In this document: positions 1-7,883 of the stretch, piece after piece | Layout: each line of letters starts with the position of its first letter | How positions within the stretch are numbered: the first letter of the stretch is position 1 | Assembly: GCA_934130025.1 (NCBI GenBank) | Contig: CAKOXG010000005.1 | Coordinates: 1-58,018, forward strand | From: an uncultured Clostridia bacterium | GTDB lineage: Bacteria > Bacillota > Clostridia > TANB77 > CAG-508 | Reading direction: 5' to 3' | Length of the DNA: 58,018 bases | Program-made: the position numbers and the translations under genes | Notes under the pieces: model-generated | Seen by the model: only the letters and a program-made list of their open reading frames with translations | Database searches by the model: none | What the model was told of the DNA's origin: nothing

Positions 1-1354
1 CGATGATTGTTTGTCCAGATTCTTGGTCTGTCCATGTTTTGAATGTTGGGTCTTCTTCAGCAAGTTTTGCTAAAGCAATTCCCATTTTTTCTCCATTTGC
101 CTTATCTTTTGGCTCAATAGCTATATCGATAACTGGCTCTGGGAATTCCATAGATTCAAGTATAACTGGGTGATCTATATCACATAATGTATCACCTGTT
201 GAAACATCTTTTAGTCCAACTGCTGCAGCAATATCTCCAGCATAAACTTTCTCTATATCTTGTCTATGGTTTGCGTGCATTAATAGAATTCTTCCGATTC
301 TGTCTTTCTTTCCTTTTGTAGCATTTAATATTGTTGAACCTGTTGTACATGTTCCAGAGTAAACTCTAAAGAAGCATAATTTTCCAACATAAGGATCAGT
401 CATTATTTTGAATGCTAAAGCTGAGAAAGGTTCTTTGTCGTCTGTCTTTCTATCAACCTCGTTTCCATCTTCATCAACACCTTTGATTGGTGGTATGTCT
501 AATGGAGATGGTAAGAAATCAACTACCGCATTTAGAAGCTCTTGAACACCTTTGTTCTTATAAGAAGAACCACATGTTACTGGAACTACTGTATTTGCTA
601 TTGTTCCTTTTCTTAATCCTTTTTTGATTTCTTCTGCTGTCAATTCTTCACCTTCTAAGTATTTCATCATAAGGTCATCATCTTGTTCAGCAGCAGCTTC
701 AATCATTGCAGCTCTGTATTTTTCTGCATCTGCTTTCATATCTTCTGGAATATCACATTCTTCAATGTCTTTTCCTAAATCATCTTTATGAATGAAAGCT
801 CTCATTTTTATTAAATCAACAATACCTTTGAAATTATCTTCTGCTCCTATTGGCAATTGAATTGGAACTGGGTTTGCACCTAGCCTTGTTTTCATTTGCT
901 CAACGCAAGCATAGAAATCAGCTCCAGTAATATCCATCTTATTTACATAAGCCATTCTAGGAACTTGGTATTTATCAGCTTGTCTCCAAACTGTTTCTGA
1001 TTGTGGTTGAACTCCACCTTTTGCAGCTAGTACAAGTATTGCACTATCTAAAACTCTAAGAGATCTTTCAACCTCAACTGTAAAGTCAACGTGACCTGGT
1101 GTATCGATAATGTTAATTCTATTACCTAACCAGTGACAAGTTGTAGCAGCTGATGTGATTGTAATACCTCTTTCTTGCTCTTGAACCATCCAGTCCATAG
1201 TAGCAGCACCATCGTGAACCTCACCAATTTTGTGTGTTCTACCAGTGTAAAAAAGTATTCTCTCAGTTGTTGTAGTTTTTCCCGCATCAATGTGGGCCAT
1301 AATTCCTATATTTCTTGTTTTCTCTAAAGGAAATTCTCTTCCGTCTCCGGCCAT
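1..1354 (-). CDS. fusA: Translation elongation factor G, 5' part (cut by window edge)
   Basis: Ribosomal GTPase that drives translocation and, with RRF, ribosome recycling. Translating from the ATG at 1354 gives MAGDGREFPLEKTRNIGIMA followed by the P-loop AHIDAGKTTTTERILFYTG, the switch region RGITITSAATT, the G3 motif DTPGHVDF and the G4 motif NKMD. These belong to the GTPase domain, and domain II follows. About 451 codons are present of the usual 690-700; the rest lies left of the window. It is last of the three str-operon genes seen here (rpsL, rpsG, fusA), 177 nt after rpsG. A purine-rich ribosome site (GAAAGGAAG) precedes the ATG. tuf would be expected next, outside the window. Confidence 0.98.
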   Translation of the reverse strand, partial: MAGDGREFPLEKTRNIGIMAHIDAGKTTTTERILFYTGRTHKIGEVHDGAATMDWMVQEQERGITITSAATTCHWLGNRINIIDTPGHVDFTVEVERSLRVLDSAILVLAAKGGVQPQSETVWRQADKYQVPRMAYVNKMDITGADFYACVEQMKTRLGANPVPIQLPIGAEDNFKGIVDLIKMRAFIHKDDLGKDIEECDIPEDMKADAEKYRAAMIEAAAEQDDDLMMKYLEGEELTAEEIKKGLRKGTIANTVVPVTCGSSYKNKGVQELLNAVVDFLPSPLDIPPIKGVDEDGNEVDRKTDDKEPFSALAFKIMTDPYVGKLCFFRVYSGTCTTGSTILNATKGKKDRIGRILLMHANHRQDIEKVYAGDIAAAVGLKDVSTGDTLCDIDHPVILESMEFPEPVIDIAIEPKDKANGEKMGIALAKLAEEDPTFKTWTDQESGQTII

Positions 1355-1409
1355 AATTTTTCTTCCTTTCTAAATAATTTATTGTTTTGCATAATTTAAA
1401 ACGCTTAAA

Positions 1410-1529
1410 TTTCAACTAAAAGCAAGTATAACAATGTAACCGAATCAAAAATAACTGAGGCGTACGAGTGTACGTCAAGTATATTTTTAGATGCCGTTTA
1501 ACAAAGTTAACCGACGCTTATAGTTTAAA
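1410..1529 (-). repeat. Structured intercistronic element, copy 1 (rpsG-fusA gap)
   Basis: This 120-nt segment starts 2 nt after the rpsG stop codon and is clearly similar to the segment at 2204-2324. A 14-nt outer arm at 1516-1529 can pair with 1410-1423 (12 of 14 positions). A central hairpin has arms GCGTAC/GTACGT around the loop GAGT (plus strand). Copy 2 has ACATAC/GTATGT at the same place, so several base pairs differ while pairing is kept. On the mRNA strand both copies share CATCTAAA, TTTTGATT, GGTT and TTGTTATACTTGCTT. It may be an mRNA-processing or regulatory structure, or a small dispersed RNA-like repeat. Confidence 0.6.
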
Positions 1530-1531
1530 TC

Positions 1532-2002
1532 TTAGAATTTGTAATGAGCAAAAGCCTTATTAGCTTCAGCCATTTTGTGCATATCTTCTTTCTTCTTGAA
1601 AGCTCCACCATTTCCAGCTACTGCATCCATTATTTCTCCGGCTAATTTTTCAGACATTGTTTTTTCATGTCTATTTCTTGCATAAGTAACTAACCATCTT
1701 AGCCCTAATGTTTGTCTTCTTTCTGGTCTTATTTCTAATGGTACTTGATATGTTGCACCACCAATTCTTCTTGCTTTAACCTCAAGAACTGGCATTACAT
1801 TGTTTAGTGCTTCTTCAAATACTTCTAGTGGATTTTTTTGCTCTTTTTCTTTTATAATATCAAACGCATCATAAACTATTTTTTGAGCAACTGTTTTCTT
1901 ACCATCAAGCATTACGTTGTTTATTAATTTTGTAACAACTTTGCTATTATAAATTGGATCTGGTAATACTTCTCTTTTTGCTATATATCCTTTTCTTGGC
2001 AC
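1532..2002 (-). CDS. rpsG: 30S ribosomal protein S7
   Basis: Primary 16S rRNA-binding protein that nucleates assembly of the 30S head. At 156 aa it is the normal bacterial length and reads MPRKGYIAKREVLPDP at the N-terminus, with the conserved RIGGATYQVPLEIRPERR and LGLRWLVTYARNR stretches. The start codon is GTG (2000-2002), preceded by AAGGAGG at about 7 nt spacing. It lies between rpsL and fusA. The unusually long gaps on both sides (324 nt upstream, 177 nt downstream) carry structured elements. In other bacteria S7 represses its own operon by binding the S12-S7 intercistronic RNA, so these gaps are candidate control sites, which is inference. Confidence 0.98.
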   Translation of the reverse strand: MPRKGYIAKREVLPDPIYNSKVVTKLINNVMLDGKKTVAQKIVYDAFDIIKEKEQKNPLEVFEEALNNVMPVLEVKARRIGGATYQVPLEIRPERRQTLGLRWLVTYARNRHEKTMSEKLAGEIMDAVAGNGGAFKKKEDMHKMAEANKAFAHYKF

Positions 2003-2026
2003 TATTCTTCCCTCCTTATTAAAATT

Positions 2027-2134
2027 GATACTTTATTTTTTACCAAAGTATCTTAACGGTACTCTAAAAAGTTTAATACTCTTCTTCTCAAACTTCTTTA
2101 GTTTAGTGCTATATATCTTAAATTCAAGTATCAA
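2027..2134 (-). promoter_or_regulatory. Mutually exclusive hairpins upstream of rpsG
   Basis: In the rpsL-rpsG gap, GATACTTT (2027-2034) can pair with AAAGTATC (2045-2052) to form an 8-bp hairpin just before the rpsG ribosome site. The longer TTGATACTT (2025-2033) can instead pair with AAGTATCAA (2126-2134). The two pairings compete for the same bases. This could expose or bury the rpsG leader, or be an S7-binding site. It is a sequence-level observation only. Confidence 0.3.
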
Positions 2135-2203
2135 CTCAAACTAGTAAGCTACACGCACTTTTTTATAATCTAAGTTTTCTGTTTTTTCAATTTTTTGACC
2201 AAA

Positions 2204-2324
2204 TTTAAATTAGAAGCAAGTATAACAAGGCAACCAAATCAAAATTTTTCCGAGACATACGTGTGTATGTTGAGGAAATCTTTAGATGAAGGTTAACGCA
2301 GTTAGACACAGCTTATAACTTAAA
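2204..2324 (-). repeat. Structured intercistronic element, copy 2 (rpsL-rpsG gap)
   Basis: This 121-nt segment starts 2 nt after the rpsL stop codon and is the partner of the element at 1410-1529. The outer arms 2204-2217 and 2311-2324 pair at 12 of 14 positions. The central hairpin ACATAC-GTGT-GTATGT is flanked by TTTTCC/GGAAAT arms. Position relative to the upstream stop codon is the same as in copy 1. Shared sequence and compensatory changes argue for a conserved RNA fold rather than chance. Confidence 0.6.
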
Positions 2325-2326
2325 TT

Positions 2327-2740
2327 TTATTTCTTTGGGCGTTTAGCTCCATACTTAGATCTAGCTTGCATTCTGTCTTTTACACCAGCGGTATCTAATG
2401 TTCCTCTTATGATGTGGTATCTAACACCTGGAAGGTCTTTTACTCTTCCTCCTCTTATTAAAACAACACTGTGTTCTTGTAGGTTGTGTCCAATTCCTGG
2501 GATATAAGAAGTAACTTCATAACCATTTGAAAGCTTAACTCTGGCAACTTTTCTTAAAGCTGAGTTTGGCTTTTTTGGTGTTACAGTTTTTACAACAGTA
2601 CATACACCTCTTTTTTGTGGAGCTCTTCTATTTGTTGTTTTCTTTTTCATAGAGTTATATCCATGTTGAAGAGCTGGTGATGTTGATTTTGTTGATGTTG
2701 TTTTTCTTCCTTTTCTTACTAATTGATTAATTGTTGGCAC
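2327..2740 (-). CDS. rpsL: 30S ribosomal protein S12
   Basis: Decoding-centre protein of the small subunit and the site of classical streptomycin-resistance mutations. It is 137 aa with the signature motifs MPTINQLVRKGRK, VKTVTPKKPNSALRKVARV and GHNLQEHSVVLIRGGRVKDL, ending in SKYGAKRPKK. The lysine in TPKKPNSA is the streptomycin-sensitive form. The ATG follows AGGAGG. It is the first gene of the str operon here, with its own leader and probable promoter at 2796-2842; no rpoC or L7Ae-type gene precedes it, because a convergent-end gap and the SPFH gene lie upstream. Confidence 0.98.
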   Translation of the reverse strand: MPTINQLVRKGRKTTSTKSTSPALQHGYNSMKKKTTNRRAPQKRGVCTVVKTVTPKKPNSALRKVARVKLSNGYEVTSYIPGIGHNLQEHSVVLIRGGRVKDLPGVRYHIIRGTLDTAGVKDRMQARSKYGAKRPKK

Positions 2741-2795
2741 TTAAATTTCACCTCCTATTTTTTATTCTAGTTTTGCTTTTATTTATAATAAAAAT

Positions 2796-2842
2796 AAAAT
2801 AATAAAGCTTTTACACTAGCTTTATTATTTTACCATATTATA
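2796..2842 (-). promoter_or_regulatory. Probable str-operon promoter and leader hairpin
   Basis: On the minus strand a TATAAT -10 box lies at 2837-2842, with only a weak -35 about 17 nt upstream. Right after it, 2796-2809 and 2818-2831 form a perfect 14-bp stem (AAAATAATAAAGCT) with an 8-nt loop, followed by T-rich sequence. The hairpin is in the 5' leader of rpsL. It could be an attenuator or simply an AT-rich stabilising stem. Confidence 0.45.
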
Positions 2843-2936
2843 CCTTCAAAGTCAATGAAATATCATAATTTTATTCATTTTAAAGAATTTAAAATTGGAG
2901 CATTATTACTTACCTGTCACAGGGATTTTGTAATTT

Positions 2937-4133
2937 TTATTTATTTATAGCAGTTCCACAGTTGCTACAGAATTTGGCTCCTTCTGGGCACTCGGCATTA
3001 CATTTTGGGCACGTTCTTTTATTTTCAGGTTTTTTCTTTCCACATTTCATGCAGAAATTTCCTTTATTTTCTTGCCCACATTCGCACATCCATATGCTTT
3101 CTTTTTTTACTGGTTCTGCAGTCTTTGGGTCTATATTTGAGCTTTCGCTTGTGTTTCCTATTCCGGCGTTTTCGCCTCCAGAAAACACGTTTCCCATGTT
3201 CATGTTTGCAATTCCAACTCCCATAAATCCATTGAATGTGCCTGCTTCATTCTTTGCTGCATCTTGAACAGCCTGAGCATATGCTTCTGTAAGTGTTGCT
3301 TTTTGTTGGTAAGCATCACTTCCTAATTCGTATTTATTTATCTTTTCTTTTGATTCATCTGTTAATGTTACACTTTCTACAACAAAAGTAACAAGTTTTA
3401 ATCCCCTATTTCTTATTGGTTCGTCAAATACTTGCTCATCCATTAAGGCTCTTATTTCATCCGTCTGGCTTGGTAATGATAATGCTGCAACTTTTTTATC
3501 ATCCTCACCCAAACTATTAGTAACATTTTGGAAAACAGCTACTACTTCTGCTCTCATTTGTTCTGTAATATCCTGTTTTGTATAAACATCTCTTATTCCA
3601 GCTATTTCAGACATGAACAATGCTGGATTTATGATTTTAAAGCTATATTTTCCAAAGCATTTAATTTCTACGCTCATTGCCATTAGGCTATTAGTTCTTG
3701 GGTTTGAAAGTGGATGTCCCCAATCCTTATATGGTATTGGATTTTGCGTTCCAAACTTGTTGTCAATTATTTCTTTTATGTTAAAGAAATATACGGCCTG
3801 TTCCTTTGCAATTTCTCCACCAAATTTAAACCTTTCCCACATATCTTTAAAAACAGATCCAAAGTCTCCTCCAAAGAATGATGGTGAGCTTTCGGTTTTA
3901 AACTCATATGTGCCTGCTTCAGCAGCTGCATCTATTATTTTTCCATTATCGTAAAGAGCTACAACTTGGCCAGGTGCTACAATTATTCTGCTCCCATTTG
4001 GTACTACTCCATCTTCTGTTGTAACTTTTTTCATAAGTATTTCATTTCCCATATCTTCACACATTATCGGCTTTAAAAATTGATCTTTTAGTTCTCCTTT
4101 TATTGCTGCTCCTGCTGCTTTTATTAATCCCAT
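2937..4133 (-). CDS. SPFH-domain protein with C-terminal zinc ribbons
   Basis: A 398-aa protein of the SPFH/band-7-like 'virion core protein' family (B. subtilis YdjI relatives). These proteins are thought to organise membrane microdomains, though the exact role is unknown. The N-terminal ~290 residues carry the SPFH-like fold (MGLIKAAGAAIKGELKDQF, then VEIKCFGKYSFKI and GLKLVTFVVESVTL). A Gly/Asn-rich linker leads to two zinc ribbons: CECGQENKGNFCMKCG and CPKCNAECPEGAKFCSNCG. No transmembrane segment is obvious. It starts 18 nt after the stop of the Tim44-like gene, so the two are very likely co-transcribed. A pairing of SPFH and zinc-ribbon membrane proteins suggests a shared envelope-stress or membrane-quality role, which is inference. 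Confidence 0.8.
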   Translation of the reverse strand: MGLIKAAGAAIKGELKDQFLKPIMCEDMGNEILMKKVTTEDGVVPNGSRIIVAPGQVVALYDNGKIIDAAAEAGTYEFKTESSPSFFGGDFGSVFKDMWERFKFGGEIAKEQAVYFFNIKEIIDNKFGTQNPIPYKDWGHPLSNPRTNSLMAMSVEIKCFGKYSFKIINPALFMSEIAGIRDVYTKQDITEQMRAEVVAVFQNVTNSLGEDDKKVAALSLPSQTDEIRALMDEQVFDEPIRNRGLKLVTFVVESVTLTDESKEKINKYELGSDAYQQKATLTEAYAQAVQDAAKNEAGTFNGFMGVGIANMNMGNVFSGGENAGIGNTSESSNIDPKTAEPVKKESIWMCECGQENKGNFCMKCGKKKPENKRTCPKCNAECPEGAKFCSNCGTAINK

Positions 4134-4151
4134 AAAAATTCCTCCTATATT

Positions 4152-5105
4152 TTATTTTCTTAGTGGTTCTATATTTGAAAGTACCCAGTCATGTATTCCT
4201 GTACTTACAATGCTTCCACAGTATTCACATTTACCAGATGACGTGATTTTTAAAGGTGCTCCACAATTTGGGCAATTTTTTGCATCTAATTCTTCAGTTC
4301 CTTTTTTTGTTAATTTTCCTTTGGTTCTCTCAAAAGTCATTTTATATACTGTAATTCTGTCTTGTGTTTTGTTTCCCTGTAAAACATTTTGCGTTTTTTC
4401 ATCTATTATATAATCTTTTTTGGTAGCCTTTAATGCTACATCAATTATATCTTTATCTTCTGTTTGTCTAAATTCTAATATTGTTGCATAGTTTACAGCA
4501 ATTTGATCTACAACATTTATTCTTTTTCTTATTATAAATTCCTGAAGTTGCATGCTGTGTTGCTCAAATAATTTTTCTGTCTCCAATGGTCTCATTTCTT
4601 CCCATTTTCTTGCAGTCCAAGCATGCTGCATTTTTACATATAAATCTTTTGTCCAAGAAATAAAGTCATCCTCCGAAAACAATGGGTCCACATTTTTTAT
4701 TTTTTCAGCTTCTGTGTGTGTTATCGGAACATCATGCATTTCAGATGTATAAAACTCCTGTGGTATGTCCTTATCAAACTCATTTTGTTCTTGTCTTCTC
4801 TTTTCTTTAAAATAATTTATCACAAAAGAAAAAATAATAATTGCTACGAAAAAGCCTACTAGTGTCCACCCATCTTTTGCAAGTATTATTCCTCCCCCAT
4901 AACTAGAACTCGCGGAGCTTCCCCAGTCTTCAGAGCTCCAACTACTAGATGAGCTCCCCCAATCACTTGAACTCCAGCTATCAGATGAACTGCTTCCACT
5001 ATCATATCTATCAAAACTTCCTACATCTGCATTAACTGGCATTCCAAGCAAACATAAAACTATTACTTCAATTATTATCATGCTAAAAAGTTTCTTCAGT
5101 TTCAT
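4152..5105 (-). CDS. Tim44-like domain membrane protein with zinc ribbon
   Basis: A 317-aa exported or membrane protein. It has a signal-like N-terminal hydrophobic stretch (to about residue 26), then a striking Ser/Trp/Asp-rich repeat (SSSWSSEDWGSS-type units, residues 35-70), one transmembrane helix near 78-98, and a cytoplasmic-type Tim44-like fold of about 130 residues (FISWTKDLYVKMQHAWTARK to VYKMTFERTKGK). The C-terminus is a CPNCGAP...CEYCGS zinc ribbon. Tim44-like domains in bacteria occur in membrane-anchored proteins of uncertain function. The gene is 18 nt upstream of the SPFH gene. Domain assignment comes from recalled family patterns. Confidence 0.7.
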   Translation of the reverse strand: MKLKKLFSMIIIEVIVLCLLGMPVNADVGSFDRYDSGSSSSDSWSSSDWGSSSSSWSSEDWGSSASSSYGGGIILAKDGWTLVGFFVAIIIFSFVINYFKEKRRQEQNEFDKDIPQEFYTSEMHDVPITHTEAEKIKNVDPLFSEDDFISWTKDLYVKMQHAWTARKWEEMRPLETEKLFEQHSMQLQEFIIRKRINVVDQIAVNYATILEFRQTEDKDIIDVALKATKKDYIIDEKTQNVLQGNKTQDRITVYKMTFERTKGKLTKKGTEELDAKNCPNCGAPLKITSSGKCEYCGSIVSTGIHDWVLSNIEPLRK

Positions 5106-5191
5106 TTATTTTCCCCTTTAATTATTGTTTTCTTAATTTTCTTAGTTATTATATTTAAAGTATATCATATTGCTTTTTATTTTACTACAAT

Positions 5192-6481
5192 TTAATTTAA
5201 ATTTTGTATTATTTTTTGTGGAAGTTTTTTATAATAAAAAAGCATTTCTCTTAAATAGTCTTGCCAAGTTTTTTTCTCTATTTTTTCTGTATTTACAATA
5301 TCTATACTTTCAATTATTTTTTCATCTATTTTTACTAAAATTGTTCCTATTTTTATATTATTTTCTACTGGTGCATCAAATTGTGTTAAGCAATTTATTT
5401 GGTATTGTATTTTTTCTATTTGTCCTTCTTTTAAAGGTAGTTGTTTGATGTTTATTTCTTTGATTATTAAATTCAGTTTCTCATTTTGTTTTGCTTTTTT
5501 TATTGATATTCTTCCAGCATTTATATTTTTCCAATTTTCAAATTCTTCCTGTATTTTTTCTTCTATGTTTTTCATTTTGTATTTTGCACATGTATATTCA
5601 ATTAGTTTTACACTATCTTGAGTTCTAAATTTTTTTGTGTCTGCACCGAGAACAACAGTTATTATGTCCATTCCATTTCTTTTTGTTTCTGTAACCAAGC
5701 ATCTTCCCGCATTATTTGTAAAACCTGTTTTTATGCCTACTACTCCATTAAGCACTCCTAAGAGTTCATTTGTATTTGCAATTTGTCTAGGCATTCCATT
5801 TACTGTTATTGTTGCTATTTTTGTTCCAACAATTTTAGCAAACTTTTCATTACACATAGCATAATCTGAAAGCTTTGCCAATTCTAAAGCTGTAGTATAA
5901 TGGTTGGAATCATCTAATCCATGTGGTGTTACAAAATGTGTACATTTAAGTCCAAGTGCAACTGCTTTATTGTTCATGAGCTCTGCAAATCCTTGCACAC
6001 TTCCACCCACATGTTCTGCCAGAGCAACTGCAGCATCATTTCCAGACCTAAGCATCAACCCATACAATAAATCCTCAATTCTTACTTTGTCTCCTGCTCT
6101 TAACCCAAGCCTTGAGCCTCCTGTTCCTCCAGCCTTTTTACTTACAACCACTTCTTGATTTAAATCTGTATTTTCTAGAACCACAATTGCTGTCATTATT
6201 TTAGTAGTAGAAGCCATTGCTGATTTTACGTTTTCATTTTTTCCATAAATAATTGTCTTTGAAATTCTATCATACACAACACATTTTCTAGAGTTTAGTA
6301 GCGGTTCATCACTCACGTTTGCAGAAACTTCATTTATCTCATTTTGAGATATTTCCTCCTCATTGTCCACATCATCTGCATAAATTGTGGAAAACATCCC
6401 CAAAAAGCAAGTAATAAAAAGGGCTATAAATAATATTATTAGCCCCTTTTTACTTATTCTATTCTTTTTTAAAATATTCAT
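5192..6481 (-). CDS. D-alanyl-D-alanine carboxypeptidase (DacF/PBP5 type)
   Basis: Serine DD-carboxypeptidase that trims the terminal D-Ala of peptidoglycan stem peptides outside the membrane. At 429 aa it is close to the family's usual length. It has an N-terminal signal or anchor (residues 13-35, ending near IYA), then the catalytic SxxK as STTK within AMASTTKIMTAIVV, the SxN motif as SGNDAAVALAE, and KTG as GIKTGFTNNAGRC. A C-terminal beta domain follows, but no clear amphipathic membrane anchor is visible. It lies 62 nt after the last T4SS-locus gene in the same direction, so it may be read through from that operon; a terminator-like hairpin sits inside its first codons (6416-6451). DacF of sporulation is one candidate orthologue, not proven. 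Confidence 0.88.
   Translation of the reverse strand: MNILKKNRISKKGLIILFIALFITCFLGMFSTIYADDVDNEEEISQNEINEVSANVSDEPLLNSRKCVVYDRISKTIIYGKNENVKSAMASTTKIMTAIVVLENTDLNQEVVVSKKAGGTGGSRLGLRAGDKVRIEDLLYGLMLRSGNDAAVALAEHVGGSVQGFAELMNNKAVALGLKCTHFVTPHGLDDSNHYTTALELAKLSDYAMCNEKFAKIVGTKIATITVNGMPRQIANTNELLGVLNGVVGIKTGFTNNAGRCLVTETKRNGMDIITVVLGADTKKFRTQDSVKLIEYTCAKYKMKNIEEKIQEEFENWKNINAGRISIKKAKQNEKLNLIIKEINIKQLPLKEGQIEKIQYQINCLTQFDAPVENNIKIGTILVKIDEKIIESIDIVNTEKIEKKTWQDYLREMLFYYKKLPQKIIQNLN
6416..6451 (-). promoter_or_regulatory. Terminator-like hairpin within the dacF-type start region
   Basis: On the minus strand AAAAAGGGGCTA (6451-6440) pairs with TAGCCCTTTTT (6426-6416) with one bulged G, and ends in five T residues. 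It occupies codons 11-22 of the carboxypeptidase gene. The geometry is that of an intrinsic terminator or attenuator, but the encoded hydrophobic signal peptide could also produce it by chance. Confidence 0.35.
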
Positions 6482-6543
6482 ATTCTAGCCCCCATTATAT
6501 CTTCTTTAAAAAAGATATTCTGAAAGCTATAATTTTATTCTTC

Positions 6544-7806
6544 TTAATTTGCGAACGACATTTTAAAGTTCGTGCCATCTTGCAATCCAATTATTATTTT
6601 TATTTGTTTTGTATTTGCCGCAGACGAAATTCTGTCTTTCAAATCTAATGTTACTATATAATACGAACCCTGCTCAGAAATATCTGTTATAGAGTAGTAA
6701 TTATTATCAAAAAAGCTTGCTTCTAAACTTTGTTCATATAAATCAAATGTTGGAAATACATTTGCTCTATACGTATCGTCTAAAAGTTGATATGCTGTTT
6801 CATAATCTTTAGCATTTACCATTTTCATGAATTTTTCAGCATTTGTAACAGCTTTTGCTTCATTAGTTGCAGATAAATATAATTTTTTAAATTCATCTGT
6901 TTCTATTGTATAATCATCTAGCTGTATTGAAAAATTCATTATCTCTTTCGCAACTATTGTATATACTTCATTTTCTGAATCTTTTAATATATATTTTGTA
7001 CTATCACTCAATACTTCGTAAGAATCTCCTACAATGTTCAAATTGTCATATTTATTTGACATTCTATTTGAATAATTTTTATATGTTTCAAAATCTTTAA
7101 ATCTTTCTTTTCGATAGTTCTCATCAATTAAGGAAAATGCTTTTTCAGGGTTTCGCCTTGCTAATTTTGTATAGTAGTTTAAATATTTTTCTGCAACTGC
7201 CTCATTACTTATTCTGTAATATTTAAAAACATTGTTTTCATTTTCTTTAATGGTATAAGCCTCCGTCTCAACATTTATATCGTCCAAGTTTTTGTAATTG
7301 TTAGCAAAAAGCGGAGTTATATTGTACGTAGATTTATTAATATCGAATTCAACTATATAGTATAAATTTGTGTTATATTCAGAGTCATCCTTCAGCCCTT
7401 CAACTATATAGGTATTTATATTTTCCTTACGCTGTTCATACATTTTTGTGGCAATAAACATTTCGTTGCTATTAAAATTTTCAATATAGTCTTTTACATT
7501 GTTTATATTAATTTTATTATTTTTAACATAATTTTCATCTAGCAAATTGTATATGGCTTTGTTATCCTGCTCCTGTATATATGACACATAATCATTTATA
7601 CAATTTTCAACTGTAAAGAACACTGTGGTGTTTCCCACAAGTTCTTTATCAGTCTGTGTCTCTTTATCTCCATAGGTTCCTCCACCTATTATATCTGTAT
7701 TTTGTTGTTCGTTTTTTGTGTTATTTATTAACAATATGATGATTATTATAATTAATAACACTACAACGATTCCCATTGCTACCAAAACTTTTTTACTTTT
7801 ATTCAT
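6544..7806 (-). CDS. Membrane-anchored protein with three NTF2-like repeats (VirB8/TcpC-like)
   Basis: A 420-aa protein with a short cytoplasmic N-terminus, one transmembrane helix (residues 8-28, almost all I/L/V) and a long extracellular region. Three related repeats are visible, each a helix pair around 'aY..LLDE.Y+...F': IYNLLDENYVKNN (near residue 85), AFSLIDENYRKERF (near 225) and AYQLLDDTYRANVF (near 335). Tandem NTF2-like domains behind a single anchor are the architecture of TcpC and VirB8, the periplasmic/wall-zone scaffold of type IV secretion. It is the last gene of the T4SS-like locus, 77 nt after the hydrolase gene. The assignment rests on architecture and context, not on clear sequence identity. 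Confidence 0.55.
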   Translation of the reverse strand: MNKSKKVLVAMGIVVVLLIIIIIILLINNTKNEQQNTDIIGGGTYGDKETQTDKELVGNTTVFFTVENCINDYVSYIQEQDNKAIYNLLDENYVKNNKININNVKDYIENFNSNEMFIATKMYEQRKENINTYIVEGLKDDSEYNTNLYYIVEFDINKSTYNITPLFANNYKNLDDINVETEAYTIKENENNVFKYYRISNEAVAEKYLNYYTKLARRNPEKAFSLIDENYRKERFKDFETYKNYSNRMSNKYDNLNIVGDSYEVLSDSTKYILKDSENEVYTIVAKEIMNFSIQLDDYTIETDEFKKLYLSATNEAKAVTNAEKFMKMVNAKDYETAYQLLDDTYRANVFPTFDLYEQSLEASFFDNNYYSITDISEQGSYYIVTLDLKDRISSAANTKQIKIIIGLQDGTNFKMSFAN

Positions 7807-7883
7807 TTAAAACTCCATTTCTGCTTTATTAAACGAAAACCATATTAAAGCAATTTTTACTTTACGTTTTCCGTTGCCTTACA

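Noticed and set aside
5170..5448. Plus-strand Phe/Leu-rich reading frames throughout (for example this one)
   Set aside because: They are antisense to strong minus-strand genes, lack ribosome sites and have the composition of AT-rich antisense frames.
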